From NCBI GenBank assembly GCA_004005435.1, contig RZWH01000008.1, positions 1 to 64,000 of the forward strand: a stretch of 64,000 bases of DNA. Direction: 5' to 3'. Made by a program: the position numbers and the translations under genes. The stretch comes from Rhodobacteraceae bacterium CCMM004. Its GTDB lineage: Bacteria > Pseudomonadota > Alphaproteobacteria > Rhodobacterales > Rhodobacteraceae. Under the pieces are notes generated by a model. That model did not search any database, was not told the DNA's origin, and saw only the letters and a program-made list of their open reading frames with translations. Of this stretch, positions 8,385-17,827 are shown one piece after another (the stretch's first letter is position 1; each line of letters starts with the position of its first letter).

Positions 8385-9281
8385 ATGACCAAGTCTCTGC
8401 GCGATCGCCTGACCGAGGCGCTGCATACCGCCTCGAAGGCGGATCGCGCCATTGCGAGCTACATGCTGACGGACATGGCCTCCCTCCCCTTCGAGACCGC
8501 GGCCAGCATCGCCTCGAAAGTGGCGGTCAGCGAGCCGACGGTGGGCCGGTTCTGTCGGTCGATCGGGTACAAGGGCTTCAAGGACCTCAAGCGGCACCTC
8601 AAGAACGACATGGGCGATCAGCCCTGGTTGATCGGCGACCGGCTGCGCGACTTGCAGGAACGCACCAGGGCCGGCGAAGACCAGCTCGCCCGCGGTCTGG
8701 AGTTGGAAATGGCGGCGCTCGTCGCCGTCTACGAGGCCGCGCACAGCCCCGAATGGCACCGAGCCGTCAAGCGTCTGGCGACGGCGCGACAGGTCTTTGC
8801 CGCCGGATTCCAGACCGAACGCGGCATGGCGCAGATCTTCGTCAACCAGCTGCAATACCTTCGCGAAGGCGTGCAGCTCATGGACCTGGCCAGCGGCAAC
8901 TTCGCCGAGCTTTTGGCGACGACGGACCGGGATGCCGCGCTCGTGATCTTTGAGGCGCGGCGGTATTCGCGCCACGCCCAGATGCTGGCCGAAGACGCCA
9001 AGGCGGCCGGCATTCCCGTTACGCTCATCACCGACCCCTATTGCGACTGGGGCCATGCCGTGTCGGACGAGATGTTCGTCGTGCCCACGGCGGTCAATCT
9101 GTTCTGGGAATCGACCGCCCAGATGGCCAGCCTCGCCAATCTGCTGGTCAACGGCGTGTTCCTGGAACTCGGCCCCGATGTCGAAGACCGGATGAACGCC
9201 GTCGCCCGACTCTACGGTCGCTACACCGGCCATGTCGGCGATGCACCACACCCGCGCGCGGAGGTCCGTCGCACCACATAA
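8385..9281 (+). CDS. MurR/RpiR-family transcriptional regulator
   Basis: The 298-aa protein has an N-terminal RpiR helix-turn-helix (about residues 5-80, with ETAASIASKVAVSEPTVGRF as the recognition region) and a C-terminal SIS domain (about 125-265) that normally binds a phosphosugar or related effector. It sits between a divergent FAD oxidase and the binding-protein gene 9318-10898, so it probably controls both. The start is the first ATG that gives a normal RpiR N-terminus; a longer frame from 8331 runs into the promoter. Confidence 0.85.
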   Translation: MTKSLRDRLTEALHTASKADRAIASYMLTDMASLPFETAASIASKVAVSEPTVGRFCRSIGYKGFKDLKRHLKNDMGDQPWLIGDRLRDLQERTRAGEDQLARGLELEMAALVAVYEAAHSPEWHRAVKRLATARQVFAAGFQTERGMAQIFVNQLQYLREGVQLMDLASGNFAELLATTDRDAALVIFEARRYSRHAQMLAEDAKAAGIPVTLITDPYCDWGHAVSDEMFVVPTAVNLFWESTAQMASLANLLVNGVFLELGPDVEDRMNAVARLYGRYTGHVGDAPHPRAEVRRTT

Positions 9282-9317
9282 GTCCATCAAAAAACAAAGA
9301 TATCAGGGAGCACTGCC

Positions 9318-10898
9318 ATGCGATACTCGACCAAGACCCGGCTTTTGACAGGATCGGCTATCGTAGCAGCCGGATGTCTGTTCTCGGCCGACGCGATTGC
9401 TCAGAACGTCACCATCGGCATGTCCGCCAGCGAGTTGGGCGCAACCGCCTACAATCCGGTGGCCGCCAGCAACCTGAACACCGCCACGTCGCTGATTTTC
9501 GACCGTCTGGTCGAGCAGGATGCCGACCAATCCTATCACCCGCACTTGGCCACGGGGTGGGAAGAAACGCCTGACGGATTGGCCTGGACGTTCACGCTCC
9601 TCGATGGCGTGACCTTCCACGACGACACACCGTTCAACGCCGCCGCGGTCCAGTCCTGGATTGCCAGCTATGCGGGAACCGAAAACGAATACCTCGTCGA
9701 AGCCATCGAGTCGGTCGATGTGGTCGACGATCTGACGGTGCGCTTCAACATGAAGCGGCCCGAACCGAACCTCCTTTACAACCTCGCCAGCGCGTTCATG
9801 GGCATTCCATCGCCCACGGCCTATGCCGAACTGGGCACGGACTTCGGCGTGACCTCCGCCGCGGGGACCGGGCCCTACGCGTTGCAGAGGTTCGAGATCG
9901 GGTTGCAAACCGTCCTGGTGCGCAACGACGACTACACCTGGGGATCGGATCTGTCCGAAAACACCGGACCCGGTCATGTGGAGACCTTCACGTTCCGGGA
10001 AATCCCGGACCAGTCCACCGCGTTCCTGGAGCTGCAGACAGGCGGCATCGACCTGTTGCTCGGCGTGCCGACCGACTTTCTGCCGATCCTCAAGGCCGAG
10101 GCCAACATCCAGATCATCCAGATGCCGGGAACGGGGATCAGCTATATGCCGATCAACGTGACGGCGCCGCCCTTCGATGACATTCTCGTCCGCGAAGCGA
10201 CGACCATGGCCATCGACCAGGACTCCATCGTGGCGGCCGTCTATGGCGGCGTGGGCGCCCCGGCCCGCAACTTCCTGATCTCGTCGCTGCCCGAGGCGAA
10301 CGTCGACGAGGCGCTCAACGTCACCTACGATCCCGCGCGCGCCGGCGAACTGCTGGACCAGGCGGGCTGGACCATGGGCGACGACGGGGTTCGCGAGAAG
10401 GACGGAGAGCCGCTGGCGGTCGACCTCTTCACCGCCAACAGCACCGAGTTCACGCGCCTGACGCAGGTGGTCCAGGCGCAACTGGCCGCCATCGGCATGG
10501 ACGCCGCGATCACGGTCTTCGACAGCTCGACGATCCGCGACGAATACAAGCGCAACGCCCATCAACTGGCCGTGCGCGGATACGACTGGAACAACTCCGA
10601 CATCCTGGACTGGTTCTTCAGCGGCAATCGGCTGGGCTATCCCAACGTGTCCATGTGGGAAGACGAGGAAGGTCAGCGCCTGAACGACGTCGCTATGACG
10701 GAAAGCGCGACGGCGGCCGAACGGATCGCGAACTTCACCGCCTACCACGAATACGTGCTGTCGCAGCACCTCTTCGTGCCGATCTACCAGCCGACCCAGA
10801 ACATCGCCTTCAACAGCGAAAAGATCACCGTGCCGGATCCGGTGCGCGGATCGCGGTTCCGGCAGCAGTCCTTCATGGACATCCAGGTCGCCCAATAG
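9318..10898 (+). CDS. ABC transporter substrate-binding protein, family 5 (peptide/opine type)
   Basis: This 526-aa protein has a Sec-type signal peptide (TRLLTGSAIVAAGCLFSADA) and the family-5 solute-binding fold: SLIFDRLVEQD, then LATGWEETPDGLAWTFTLLD and VTFHDDTPFNA. Family members bind di- and oligopeptides, opines, nickel or glutathione in the periplasm. It heads a five-gene ABC operon (9318-14637) and is preceded by a GGGAG ribosome site. Given the oxidase and M81 peptidase neighbours, a peptide-like or N-substituted amino-acid ligand is likely but not proven. Confidence 0.9.
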   Translation: MRYSTKTRLLTGSAIVAAGCLFSADAIAQNVTIGMSASELGATAYNPVAASNLNTATSLIFDRLVEQDADQSYHPHLATGWEETPDGLAWTFTLLDGVTFHDDTPFNAAAVQSWIASYAGTENEYLVEAIESVDVVDDLTVRFNMKRPEPNLLYNLASAFMGIPSPTAYAELGTDFGVTSAAGTGPYALQRFEIGLQTVLVRNDDYTWGSDLSENTGPGHVETFTFREIPDQSTAFLELQTGGIDLLLGVPTDFLPILKAEANIQIIQMPGTGISYMPINVTAPPFDDILVREATTMAIDQDSIVAAVYGGVGAPARNFLISSLPEANVDEALNVTYDPARAGELLDQAGWTMGDDGVREKDGEPLAVDLFTANSTEFTRLTQVVQAQLAAIGMDAAITVFDSSTIRDEYKRNAHQLAVRGYDWNNSDILDWFFSGNRLGYPNVSMWEDEEGQRLNDVAMTESATAAERIANFTAYHEYVLSQHLFVPIYQPTQNIAFNSEKITVPDPVRGSRFRQQSFMDIQVAQ

Positions 10899-10927
10899 CG
10901 CCCTGAACTCGCAAAGGAGGCGCCGGG

Positions 10928-11857
10928 ATGATCCTCAGATACACGTTCTTTCGTATGTTGATGCTGATCCCGGTGTCGTTCTCGATCTCGGTCGTGATCT
11001 TCATGATCGTCTACCTTCTGCCGGGCGACCCCATCGACAACCTGCTGCGCGTCGGATCCTCGCCCGAGGACCGGGCAAAGCTCGTCGCGCAGTACGGGCT
11101 CGACCGGAACCTCGTGGTTCAGTACTTCGTCTGGATCGGCAACATGTTCCAGGGCGAGTTCGGGCAGGCCATCGTCTTGCGCCGTCCCGTCGCCGATCTC
11201 GTCGCCCAGAACCTGCCCTATAGCCTGACGCTGGGCGGGTTGGCGTTCCTCTTTTCCTCGACGGTCGGCATGACGCTGGGGACGATCTCGGCCATCGTCC
11301 GCCATCCGGTGCTCGATCGCATGATGCGGGCCTTCATCCTGCTGGGATCGACCGTGCCGGGGTTCTGGCTGGCACTGCTGCTGATCCTCCTGTTCTCGGT
11401 CAAACTGGGATGGTTTCCCGTCTCGGGCGCGGGCGGGTGGCAGTCGTTGGTCCTGCCGGTGCTGACCATCGGGTTCGGCGGCGTGGCGCTCGTCGCGCGG
11501 GTGACGCGGGTGGCGCTCATGGATGCGCGGCGCGAGGACTTCGTCACGCTCCTGCACGCCAAGGGGCTGTCGTCGGGCACCATCCTCTTTCGACACCTGA
11601 TGCCCCACGCGCTTTTGCCCGTCGTCACCATCCTCGCCCTGCGGATCGGCTGGATCCTGGGCGGCGCGGTGACGGTCGAGTTCGTCTTCGGGCGTCCCGG
11701 TCTCGGCTCGCTGCTGATCCGCGCGCTGGGGCAGCGCGACTACCCGGTGGTGCAGGCCTGCCTGCTGATGTTGGCGCTGGCGGTCATGCTGGGCACCTTG
11801 ATCGGAGACATCGCCCAGGCGGCGATGGATCCCCGAGTTCGCGAGAAGAAATCATGA
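10928..11857 (+). CDS. Dpp-type ABC transporter permease (DppB-like)
   Basis: The 309-aa inner-membrane protein has six hydrophobic segments, the N-terminal YTFFRMLMLIPVSFSISVVI membrane anchor typical of DppB/OppB, and the cytoplasmic EAA-type loop around residues 195-225 (VALMDARREDFVTLLHAKGL) that contacts the ATPases. AAAGGAGG precedes the ATG. The stop overlaps the start of the second permease (ATGA). Confidence 0.9.
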   Translation: MILRYTFFRMLMLIPVSFSISVVIFMIVYLLPGDPIDNLLRVGSSPEDRAKLVAQYGLDRNLVVQYFVWIGNMFQGEFGQAIVLRRPVADLVAQNLPYSLTLGGLAFLFSSTVGMTLGTISAIVRHPVLDRMMRAFILLGSTVPGFWLALLLILLFSVKLGWFPVSGAGGWQSLVLPVLTIGFGGVALVARVTRVALMDARREDFVTLLHAKGLSSGTILFRHLMPHALLPVVTILALRIGWILGGAVTVEFVFGRPGLGSLLIRALGQRDYPVVQACLLMLALAVMLGTLIGDIAQAAMDPRVREKKS

Positions 11858-12735
11858 GAGTTTCCACAATGGCCGTCCGTTCGCTCGATGCCTTCGCGCG
11901 GATGAGCATCGGCCGCGCGTTCTCATCCGGCGTCGGACTGGTGGCCGGGGGCTTTCTGGTCCTGCTCGTCCTTGTGGCCCTCCTCGCCCCCTGGATCGCG
12001 CCGTTCGACTATGCCGCCCAGAACCTGATGAACGCCAATGCCGCGCCCGCCTGGCCGCACCTTCTCGGCACCGACGAGTTCGGGCGCGACGTGCTGAGCC
12101 GCGTGATCCACGGCGCGCGGACCTCGCTGTCTGTCAGCGCCACCGCCATTGCGATTTCCATGACCGCGGGCATGGCGCTGGGGGCGGCGGCGGGCTATTT
12201 CGGCGGGTTCTTCGAGCGCGCCGTGATGACGGTCGTGGACCTGACGTGGTCATTCCCCGACATCCTGATCGCGCTGATCTTCGTGGCGATCATCGGCCCG
12301 GGCCTGACCTCCACCACCTTCGCCATCGCGATCGCCTATCTGGCGCAGTTCACCCGGCTGACGCGGGCACAGATCGTGCGGCTGAAGCGAGAGACCTTCA
12401 TCGAGGCCACCATCAATCTCGGCGCAAAGCCGACCCATATCCTGCTGCGCCACCTCATGCCCAACGCCATCGCGCCGGTGATCGTGGTGGGCATGCTGGC
12501 CATCGGCGACGGCATCGTGCTGGAAGCGACGCTGGGCTTCTTCGGCCTGGGCGCGCAGCCGCCCACGCCGAGCTGGGGCGCGATGATGTCGTCGGGCACG
12601 GCACAGCTGTTCCTGAGCCCCTGGGTCATCATCTTTCCCGGCGTGGCCGTCGCCGTCACCGTCATCGCGGTCAACCTCTTCGGCGACGAGTTGATCCGGG
12701 CGCTCGATATCCGCGACCGGTTGAGAGGGGCATGA
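11854..12735 (+). CDS. Dpp-type ABC transporter permease (DppC-like)
   Basis: The 293-aa second permease has the DppC hallmarks: an N-terminal membrane span, the periplasmic HLLGTDEFGRDVLSRVIHGA motif near residue 68, and the EAA loop (KRETFIEATINLGAKPTHIL) near residue 180. The start is fixed by an ATGA overlap with the first permease, and its own stop overlaps the next ATPase gene, again as ATGA. Confidence 0.92.
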   Translation: MRVSTMAVRSLDAFARMSIGRAFSSGVGLVAGGFLVLLVLVALLAPWIAPFDYAAQNLMNANAAPAWPHLLGTDEFGRDVLSRVIHGARTSLSVSATAIAISMTAGMALGAAAGYFGGFFERAVMTVVDLTWSFPDILIALIFVAIIGPGLTSTTFAIAIAYLAQFTRLTRAQIVRLKRETFIEATINLGAKPTHILLRHLMPNAIAPVIVVGMLAIGDGIVLEATLGFFGLGAQPPTPSWGAMMSSGTAQLFLSPWVIIFPGVAVAVTVIAVNLFGDELIRALDIRDRLRGA

Positions 12736-13700
12736 CGATGCTCAGCGTCCGCGATCTGGGGGTGGCCTTCGGCAGCGTGCAGCCCCTGTCTGGCGTCAGC
12801 TTTACGGTGAGCCCTGGCGAAACCCTCGGCATCGTCGGCGAGAGCGGATCGGGCAAGTCCCTGACCGCGATGAGCGTCATGGGCCTTTTGCCGCTGATCG
12901 GCGGGCGCATCACCGGCGGCACGGTCGAGTTCGACGGGGCGGATGTGACCAAGCTGCCCGAACGCGCCTATCGCAAGCTCCGCGGCGGCAAGATCGGGCT
13001 GATCACGCAGAACCCCATGACGTCGCTCGACCCGCTCCAGAAGATCGGGCCGCAGGTAGACGATGTGGCGAAGCTGCATATGGGCATGACGGGGGCCGAG
13101 GCCCGGGCGCGCACGGTCGAGATCCTGGGCACCCTGCGCATTCCCGAACCCGCGCTGATCTGCGACCGCTATCCACACCAGATGTCCGGCGGGATGAAAC
13201 AGCGGATCGTCATCGCCATGGCGCTCGCCGCGGATCCGGACGTTCTGATCGCGGACGAGCCGACGACGGCGCTGGACGTCACGGTGCAGGCACAGATCAT
13301 CCGCCTGCTCGACGATCTGGTGAAAGAGCGCAATCTGGCCCTGGTGCTGATCACCCACGACATGAGTGTCGTGGCCCAGACCTGCGACAAGATCGTGGTC
13401 ATGTATGCCGGTCGCGCCGTCGAACACGGGCCGGTCGAGGCGATCTTCGACCGCCCGCGCCATCCCTACACCCAGGCCCTGATCGCCTGCATCCCGCGCG
13501 GTCTGGACGATGCCACGCGGCTGACCGGCATCGAAGGGACCGTCCCGACCGTTCTGAACTACCCCAAGGGCTGCCCGTTCCACCCGCGCTGCCCCCGGGC
13601 CGAGGCGATCTGCGCCGTCGAGCCGCCGGAGTTCTCGGTCGAGGGAGACAGCGCCGCGGCGTGCCATTTCGCGGAGGTCGCCCATGTCCAACCTGCTTGA
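12732..13700 (+). CDS. Dpp-type ABC transporter ATPase (DppD-like)
   Basis: The 322-aa ATPase has Walker A GESGSGKS (residues 36-43), the ABC signature MSGGMKQR (151-158), Walker B VLIADE (171-176), and the oligopeptide-transporter C-terminal extension with a Cys cluster (GCPFHPRCPRAEAIC). It energises uptake with the next ATPase. It is coupled upstream by ATGA and overlaps the next gene by 17 bp. Confidence 0.92.
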   Translation: MTMLSVRDLGVAFGSVQPLSGVSFTVSPGETLGIVGESGSGKSLTAMSVMGLLPLIGGRITGGTVEFDGADVTKLPERAYRKLRGGKIGLITQNPMTSLDPLQKIGPQVDDVAKLHMGMTGAEARARTVEILGTLRIPEPALICDRYPHQMSGGMKQRIVIAMALAADPDVLIADEPTTALDVTVQAQIIRLLDDLVKERNLALVLITHDMSVVAQTCDKIVVMYAGRAVEHGPVEAIFDRPRHPYTQALIACIPRGLDDATRLTGIEGTVPTVLNYPKGCPFHPRCPRAEAICAVEPPEFSVEGDSAAACHFAEVAHVQPA

Positions 13701-14637
13701 AGTCCGGGACCTGTCGAAACGCTTCACATCCGCGGGCGGGCCGTTCCGCAAGGCGCGGTCGATGCACGCCGTCAACGGCGTCACCTTCGACCTGCCGAAA
13801 GGCCGCGTGATCGGCGTGGTCGGCGAATCCGGCTGCGGAAAGTCCACGCTCGCCCGTCTGATCCTGCGTCTGATCGAGCCGTCCGGTGGCGGGGTGAACT
13901 TCGATGGCGACGACCTGCTTGCAAAGACGCCCGGACAGATGCGCAAACTGCGCGCCCGGATGCAGATGGTGTTTCAGGACCCGTACTCGGCCATAGACCC
14001 GCGCTACACCCTGACCCGCGCCGTGGCAGAGCCGTTCGAGGTGCAGGGCGTGACGCCGGCAAAGCCGATGGCCGAGGAGGTGGCGGACCTGCTGGAAATG
14101 GTCGGGCTCAACCCCGGCCTCGCCACCAGCTATCCCCATCAGATCTCGGGCGGGCAGAAGCAGCGGGTCGGCATCGCACGGGCGCTGGCCCTGCGGCCGT
14201 CGCTGCTGGTTCTCGATGAGCCGACGGCGTCGCTCGACGTGTCGGTGCAGGCGCAGATCATCGGCCTGCTCGAAGACCTGCGCGCCGAGCTGGGCCTGAC
14301 CTACCTCTTCATCTCGCACGACCTGAGCTTGGTGAAATACTTCTGCGACGAGATCCTGGTGATGTATCTGGGCCGGGTGGTCGAAGCGCTGCCGGACACG
14401 TCGGCGCCTGCGCGCCACCCCTACACCCGGACGCTGATGGAAAGCACGTTCGAGCCCGACCCGAAGAAGCGCCGCCTGATCGCGCCGCTCGAAGGCGAGG
14501 TGCCGAGCCCGTTCGATCTCCCCCCCGGCTGCGCCTTCGCCGACCGCTGCCCGAAGGCCAGCGCGCTGTGCCGCTCGGAGACGCCTGAGTTGTCGGCCGA
14601 CAACGGCCACGCCGTCGCCTGCCACCACCCGATCTGA
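13684..14637 (+). CDS. Dpp-type ABC transporter ATPase (DppF-like)
   Basis: The 317-aa ATPase has Walker A GESGCGKS (47-54), signature ISGGQKQR (154-161), Walker B LLVLDE (174-179) and the C-terminal GCAFADRCPKASALC cluster typical of OppF/DppF. With the previous gene it forms the heterodimeric motor of the transporter. The start overlaps the end of the previous ATPase, and the M81 peptidase follows after 17 bp. Confidence 0.92.
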   Translation: MSNLLEVRDLSKRFTSAGGPFRKARSMHAVNGVTFDLPKGRVIGVVGESGCGKSTLARLILRLIEPSGGGVNFDGDDLLAKTPGQMRKLRARMQMVFQDPYSAIDPRYTLTRAVAEPFEVQGVTPAKPMAEEVADLLEMVGLNPGLATSYPHQISGGQKQRVGIARALALRPSLLVLDEPTASLDVSVQAQIIGLLEDLRAELGLTYLFISHDLSLVKYFCDEILVMYLGRVVEALPDTSAPARHPYTRTLMESTFEPDPKKRRLIAPLEGEVPSPFDLPPGCAFADRCPKASALCRSETPELSADNGHAVACHHPI

Positions 14638-14654
14638 GCGCAAAGGACACGACC

Positions 14655-16133
14655 GTGGGCCTGAACGTGCTCTCTGCCGAGATTTCTCATGAGACCAACA
14701 CCTTCAACATCCGGCCGACCGATGTGCAGGCGTTTCGCGACCGCTACCTGCTGGACGGACCGGCGGCCATCGGGGCCAAGGGCGCGCGAAACACCGAACT
14801 CGCCGGGCTGCTGGATGTGGGCCGGGAGCACGGCTGGGACATCACCCATGTGATCAGCGCCGCCGCCGGACCGGGCGGCAGGGTGACGAACGCGGCGTTC
14901 GAGACACTGCTGACACCGCTGATCCGCGCGGCCAGTGTCGGGGAATGGGACGGCGTGTTCCTGATGCTCCACGGCGCGATGGTGACCGAGGATCACGACG
15001 ACGGGGAGGGCGAAATCCTCCGCCGCCTGCGCGCCGTGGTGGGTCCCGACCTGCCCGTCGCGGTGACGCTCGATCCCCATGCCAACGTCACCCGTGCGAT
15101 GTGCGCGCGCGCCCAGATCCTCGTGTCCTTCACGACCTATCCCCATGTGGACGTCCGCGCCACGGGACGGCGCGCCGCGGAACTGCTGGACCGCACCATG
15201 ACCGGCGACATCCACCCGCACACGATCCGCGCGCACCGGCCGATGCTGGAAGAGGCCAATGGCGGGCGGACCGACATCGGGCCGATGGTCCAACGACATG
15301 CGATGGCCCGCGCCTTCGAGGCGCAGAAGGGCGTCTATGCGATCAGCATCAACGGCGGCTTTCCCTGCGCCGATATCCAGGAGGTGGGTCCGACCGTGCT
15401 GGTGACGGGCGAGGCGGCGAACCCGGCGCTCGCGCCGATGGCAGACGAGCTTGCCGAGGATATCTGGGCACGGCGCCACGACGCGCTCAACGACTATCTG
15501 AGCGTCGAGGCGGCCGCGGCGGTCGCACGCGATTGGCAACGGGGGGCCAGCCCGCTGATCATCGCCGACTACGCCGACAATCCCGGCTCGGGCGCCTATG
15601 GCGACGCCCCGGCGCTGTTGGCGGCCCTTCTGGAGGCGCGGGTGGGCGATGCGTGTTTCGGCCCGCTGATCGACGCCGAGGCCGCGGCGCAGCTTCAGGA
15701 CGGCGACATCGGTGACGAGCGAACCTTGGCCATCGGCGGCAAGACCGCGCCAGAGTTCGGCGGCGGCCCGCTGGACGTGACGGGCACGCTCATGTGGCAC
15801 GGCGAGGGCCGCGTGGTGGGCGACGGACCGATCCTCGGCGGTCAGGAGCGCAGCTTTGGCAAGACGGCGGTTCTGCGGGTCGCCGGCATAGACATCCTCA
15901 TCGTCTCGATTCCGCACCAGATGCTCGACCTGCAACAGTTCCGCGCGTTCGGCATCGACCCATCCGGGAGATCGGTGGTGGCGCTGAAGTCCATGCAGCA
16001 TTTTCGCGCCGCCTTTGCCCCCATCGCCGGGCGGATCATCGTCTGTGACAGCGGCGCCCTGTGCACGACGCGATACGGGCTCCTGCCCTATGAGAACGTG
16101 CCGCGGCCGATCTTTCCGCTGGACGACGCCTAG
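14655..16133 (+). CDS. M81-family metallopeptidase (MlrC-like)
   Basis: This 492-aa protein starts with the M81 motif EISHETNTF and contains LHGAMVTE, DPHANVT and the C-terminal-domain DNPGSGAYGD segment seen in MlrC (microcystinase C) relatives. Members are zinc peptidases or amidases of small linear peptides or modified amino acids. The GTG start sits 17 bp after the last transporter gene, making it the sixth gene of the uptake operon, so it probably processes the imported compound in the cytoplasm. Related clusters pairing M81, Dpp and a FAD oxidase are common, but their substrates are mostly unassigned. Confidence 0.85.
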   Translation: MGLNVLSAEISHETNTFNIRPTDVQAFRDRYLLDGPAAIGAKGARNTELAGLLDVGREHGWDITHVISAAAGPGGRVTNAAFETLLTPLIRAASVGEWDGVFLMLHGAMVTEDHDDGEGEILRRLRAVVGPDLPVAVTLDPHANVTRAMCARAQILVSFTTYPHVDVRATGRRAAELLDRTMTGDIHPHTIRAHRPMLEEANGGRTDIGPMVQRHAMARAFEAQKGVYAISINGGFPCADIQEVGPTVLVTGEAANPALAPMADELAEDIWARRHDALNDYLSVEAAAAVARDWQRGASPLIIADYADNPGSGAYGDAPALLAALLEARVGDACFGPLIDAEAAAQLQDGDIGDERTLAIGGKTAPEFGGGPLDVTGTLMWHGEGRVVGDGPILGGQERSFGKTAVLRVAGIDILIVSIPHQMLDLQQFRAFGIDPSGRSVVALKSMQHFRAAFAPIAGRIIVCDSGALCTTRYGLLPYENVPRPIFPLDDA

Positions 16134-16204
16134 ACGGTCGGTCCATCGCGTCCGCCCGCGGTGTCTCGGGTTTCCCCACCGACGCGCCCTGACATCGCCG
16201 CGCG

Positions 16205-17116
16205 CTAAGCCGGAACGAACTTGTCCAGGCACCACGACAGCATCGGGTCGCGCAGATTTCGACGGTGGCGCAGGACCGACACGTCGAAGGTGCGTATCTC
16301 CAGCGGCGGAGGGCGGTAAGCGAGGCCGAACTGTGCCGCGTGGATGCGCACCAAAGACGCCGGGAGCGTCGCGACAAAGTCGCTGTTCGACAGGATCGCC
16401 AGGGCCGGCATGAAGCTGGGGATCGCCAGACAGACGCGCCGCGACATGTTTCTGTCGGCAAGCACCTGATCGACGATGCCTGTCAGAGTGCCGTCCGAGG
16501 ACACCAGGATATGCGACGCGGACGTGTAGGCGCGCACGTCGACCTCGGCCTGAAAGATCGGATGCCCCTTTCGAGCGACCAGCGAGTAGGTCTCGGTGCG
16601 AAGGTGCACCTTTTCGACATCGGGTCCGGGATCGCGAAAAAACCCGACGGCAAGATCGAGCGATCCATCCGCCAAACTGCGAAGGCTGTCGGGGTTGGAC
16701 ATCGAGCGCACCGAGAACCGAAGGCCCGGCGCCTCGGCCGTCACCCGTGCGAAGGCTTCGGGGATCAAACCGGCCACCTCGCGGTCGTTGGCCGAGATGT
16801 GGACAAGGCCCCGCGCCCGGGTCGGGTCGAACTCCGCCGGCCCCGATAGGGCCCTCTGCACCGCATCGACCGCGTCCCTGACATCCGGTTCGATCCGTTC
16901 GGCGAAGGCGGTCGGCTCCAACCCGTGAGGGCGCCTTAGAAACAGCTCGTCCTCGAAGATGTCCCGCAGCCGACGAATGGCGTGGCTGATCGACGAGTTC
17001 GTCAATCCCAACTCGGCCGCGACGTCGGCCGCTTTTCGTGTGCGCATAAGCGCGAGAAAGATCAGCAGCACCGACAGGTCCAGGCGCCTGATTTTGTTTT
17101 TGTCGTATTCTGTCAT
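16205..17116 (-). CDS. LysR-family transcriptional regulator
   Basis: The 303-aa protein has an N-terminal winged helix (LDLSVLLIFLALMRTRKAAD, then ELGLTNSSISHAIRRLRDIF) and a periplasmic-binding-like effector domain (about 95-300). The sequence is of the NodD/LeuO-like branch (LFLRRPHGLEPTAFAERI). It diverges from the oxidoreductase/DJ-1 pair at 17192-18537, which it probably regulates. A T-N11-A-type inverted repeat overlaps its own start codon. Confidence 0.88.
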   Translation of the reverse strand: MTEYDKNKIRRLDLSVLLIFLALMRTRKAADVAAELGLTNSSISHAIRRLRDIFEDELFLRRPHGLEPTAFAERIEPDVRDAVDAVQRALSGPAEFDPTRARGLVHISANDREVAGLIPEAFARVTAEAPGLRFSVRSMSNPDSLRSLADGSLDLAVGFFRDPGPDVEKVHLRTETYSLVARKGHPIFQAEVDVRAYTSASHILVSSDGTLTGIVDQVLADRNMSRRVCLAIPSFMPALAILSNSDFVATLPASLVRIHAAQFGLAYRPPPLEIRTFDVSVLRHRRNLRDPMLSWCLDKFVPA

Positions 17117-17135
17117 GAATTGATTTCAGTTTCAT
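17115..17135. promoter_or_regulatory. LysR-box-like inverted repeat
   Basis: ATGAA (17115-17119) and TTCAT (17131-17135) are perfect reverse complements with an 11-bp spacer, matching the T-N11-A architecture of LysR sites. It overlaps the first codon of the minus-strand lysR-type gene and lies 57 bp before the divergent oxidoreductase, a usual position for autoregulation plus activation. Confidence 0.4.
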
Positions 17136-17191
17136 TGCTTCTGCCGCATCCCTACCTCTGCCCTCATCGCAGAGCAACAGGATCGCGCCCC

Positions 17192-17827
17192 ATGAGGATC
17201 GGCATCATCGGCAAGGGCACCGTGGCGCAGGCGCTGGCGGCGTCGCTCGGCACGACGCATGATATCCGCTTCGGCGTTCGCCAGCCGCGGTCGCAGGACC
17301 ATGGCACGTTGCCGGACGTCGCGGCCTGGGCGGACGCGGTCATTCTCGCGACGCCATGGCGGGCCGAAGCCGACGTCGCGACGGAGATCGCCGCACATGT
17401 GCGCGGCAAGCCCGTTCTCGATGCGACCAACCCCGTCGTCGGGGCGCAGCACGGGCCCGACGTCGCTGCCATAGACGGGGCCGGATCGGCCGCGGAGCGA
17501 CTGCAATCCAGATTGCCCGGCGCCCATGTCGTCAAGACGTTCAATCAGACGGGCGCCGAGTTCCTGAAAGACCCCGGCGCCCTGCGGGCCAAACCCGCCA
17601 TGTTCGCCGCCGGCGACGACGAGGCGTCCAGACGGATCGCCCTGGCATTGATCGCCGACGCCGGATTCGAGCCTGTCGACTGCGGCCCGCTGGCCAATGC
17701 GCGACATCTCGAAAGCCTTGCGATGATCTGGATCTGGCAAGCCATCAAGGGCCCGCTCAAGCGCCGGTTCGGCTTTGCCCTGTCCCATCTCCCCACAAAA
17801 CTCCCTCAAAAGGATACTGACCAATGA
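17192..17827 (+). CDS. NADPH-dependent F420 reductase-like oxidoreductase
   Basis: The 211-aa protein has a Rossmann start (MRIGIIGKGTVAQALAASLG) and the family body with LATPWRA, DATNPV and the AHVVKTFNQTGAEFL segment typical of the NADP oxidoreductase coenzyme-F420-dependent family, also found in bacteria without F420. The natural substrate in proteobacteria is unclear. It is coupled by ATGA to the DJ-1 gene, so the two are probably co-induced by the divergent LysR protein, perhaps in electrophile or carbonyl stress (inference). Confidence 0.8.
   Translation: MRIGIIGKGTVAQALAASLGTTHDIRFGVRQPRSQDHGTLPDVAAWADAVILATPWRAEADVATEIAAHVRGKPVLDATNPVVGAQHGPDVAAIDGAGSAAERLQSRLPGAHVVKTFNQTGAEFLKDPGALRAKPAMFAAGDDEASRRIALALIADAGFEPVDCGPLANARHLESLAMIWIWQAIKGPLKRRFGFALSHLPTKLPQKDTDQ

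Noticed and set aside
14421-17177. 918-codon open frame on the minus strand across the M81 peptidase and LysR genes
   Set aside because: It is in another frame than the LysR gene and antisense to the M81 gene; no family signature.
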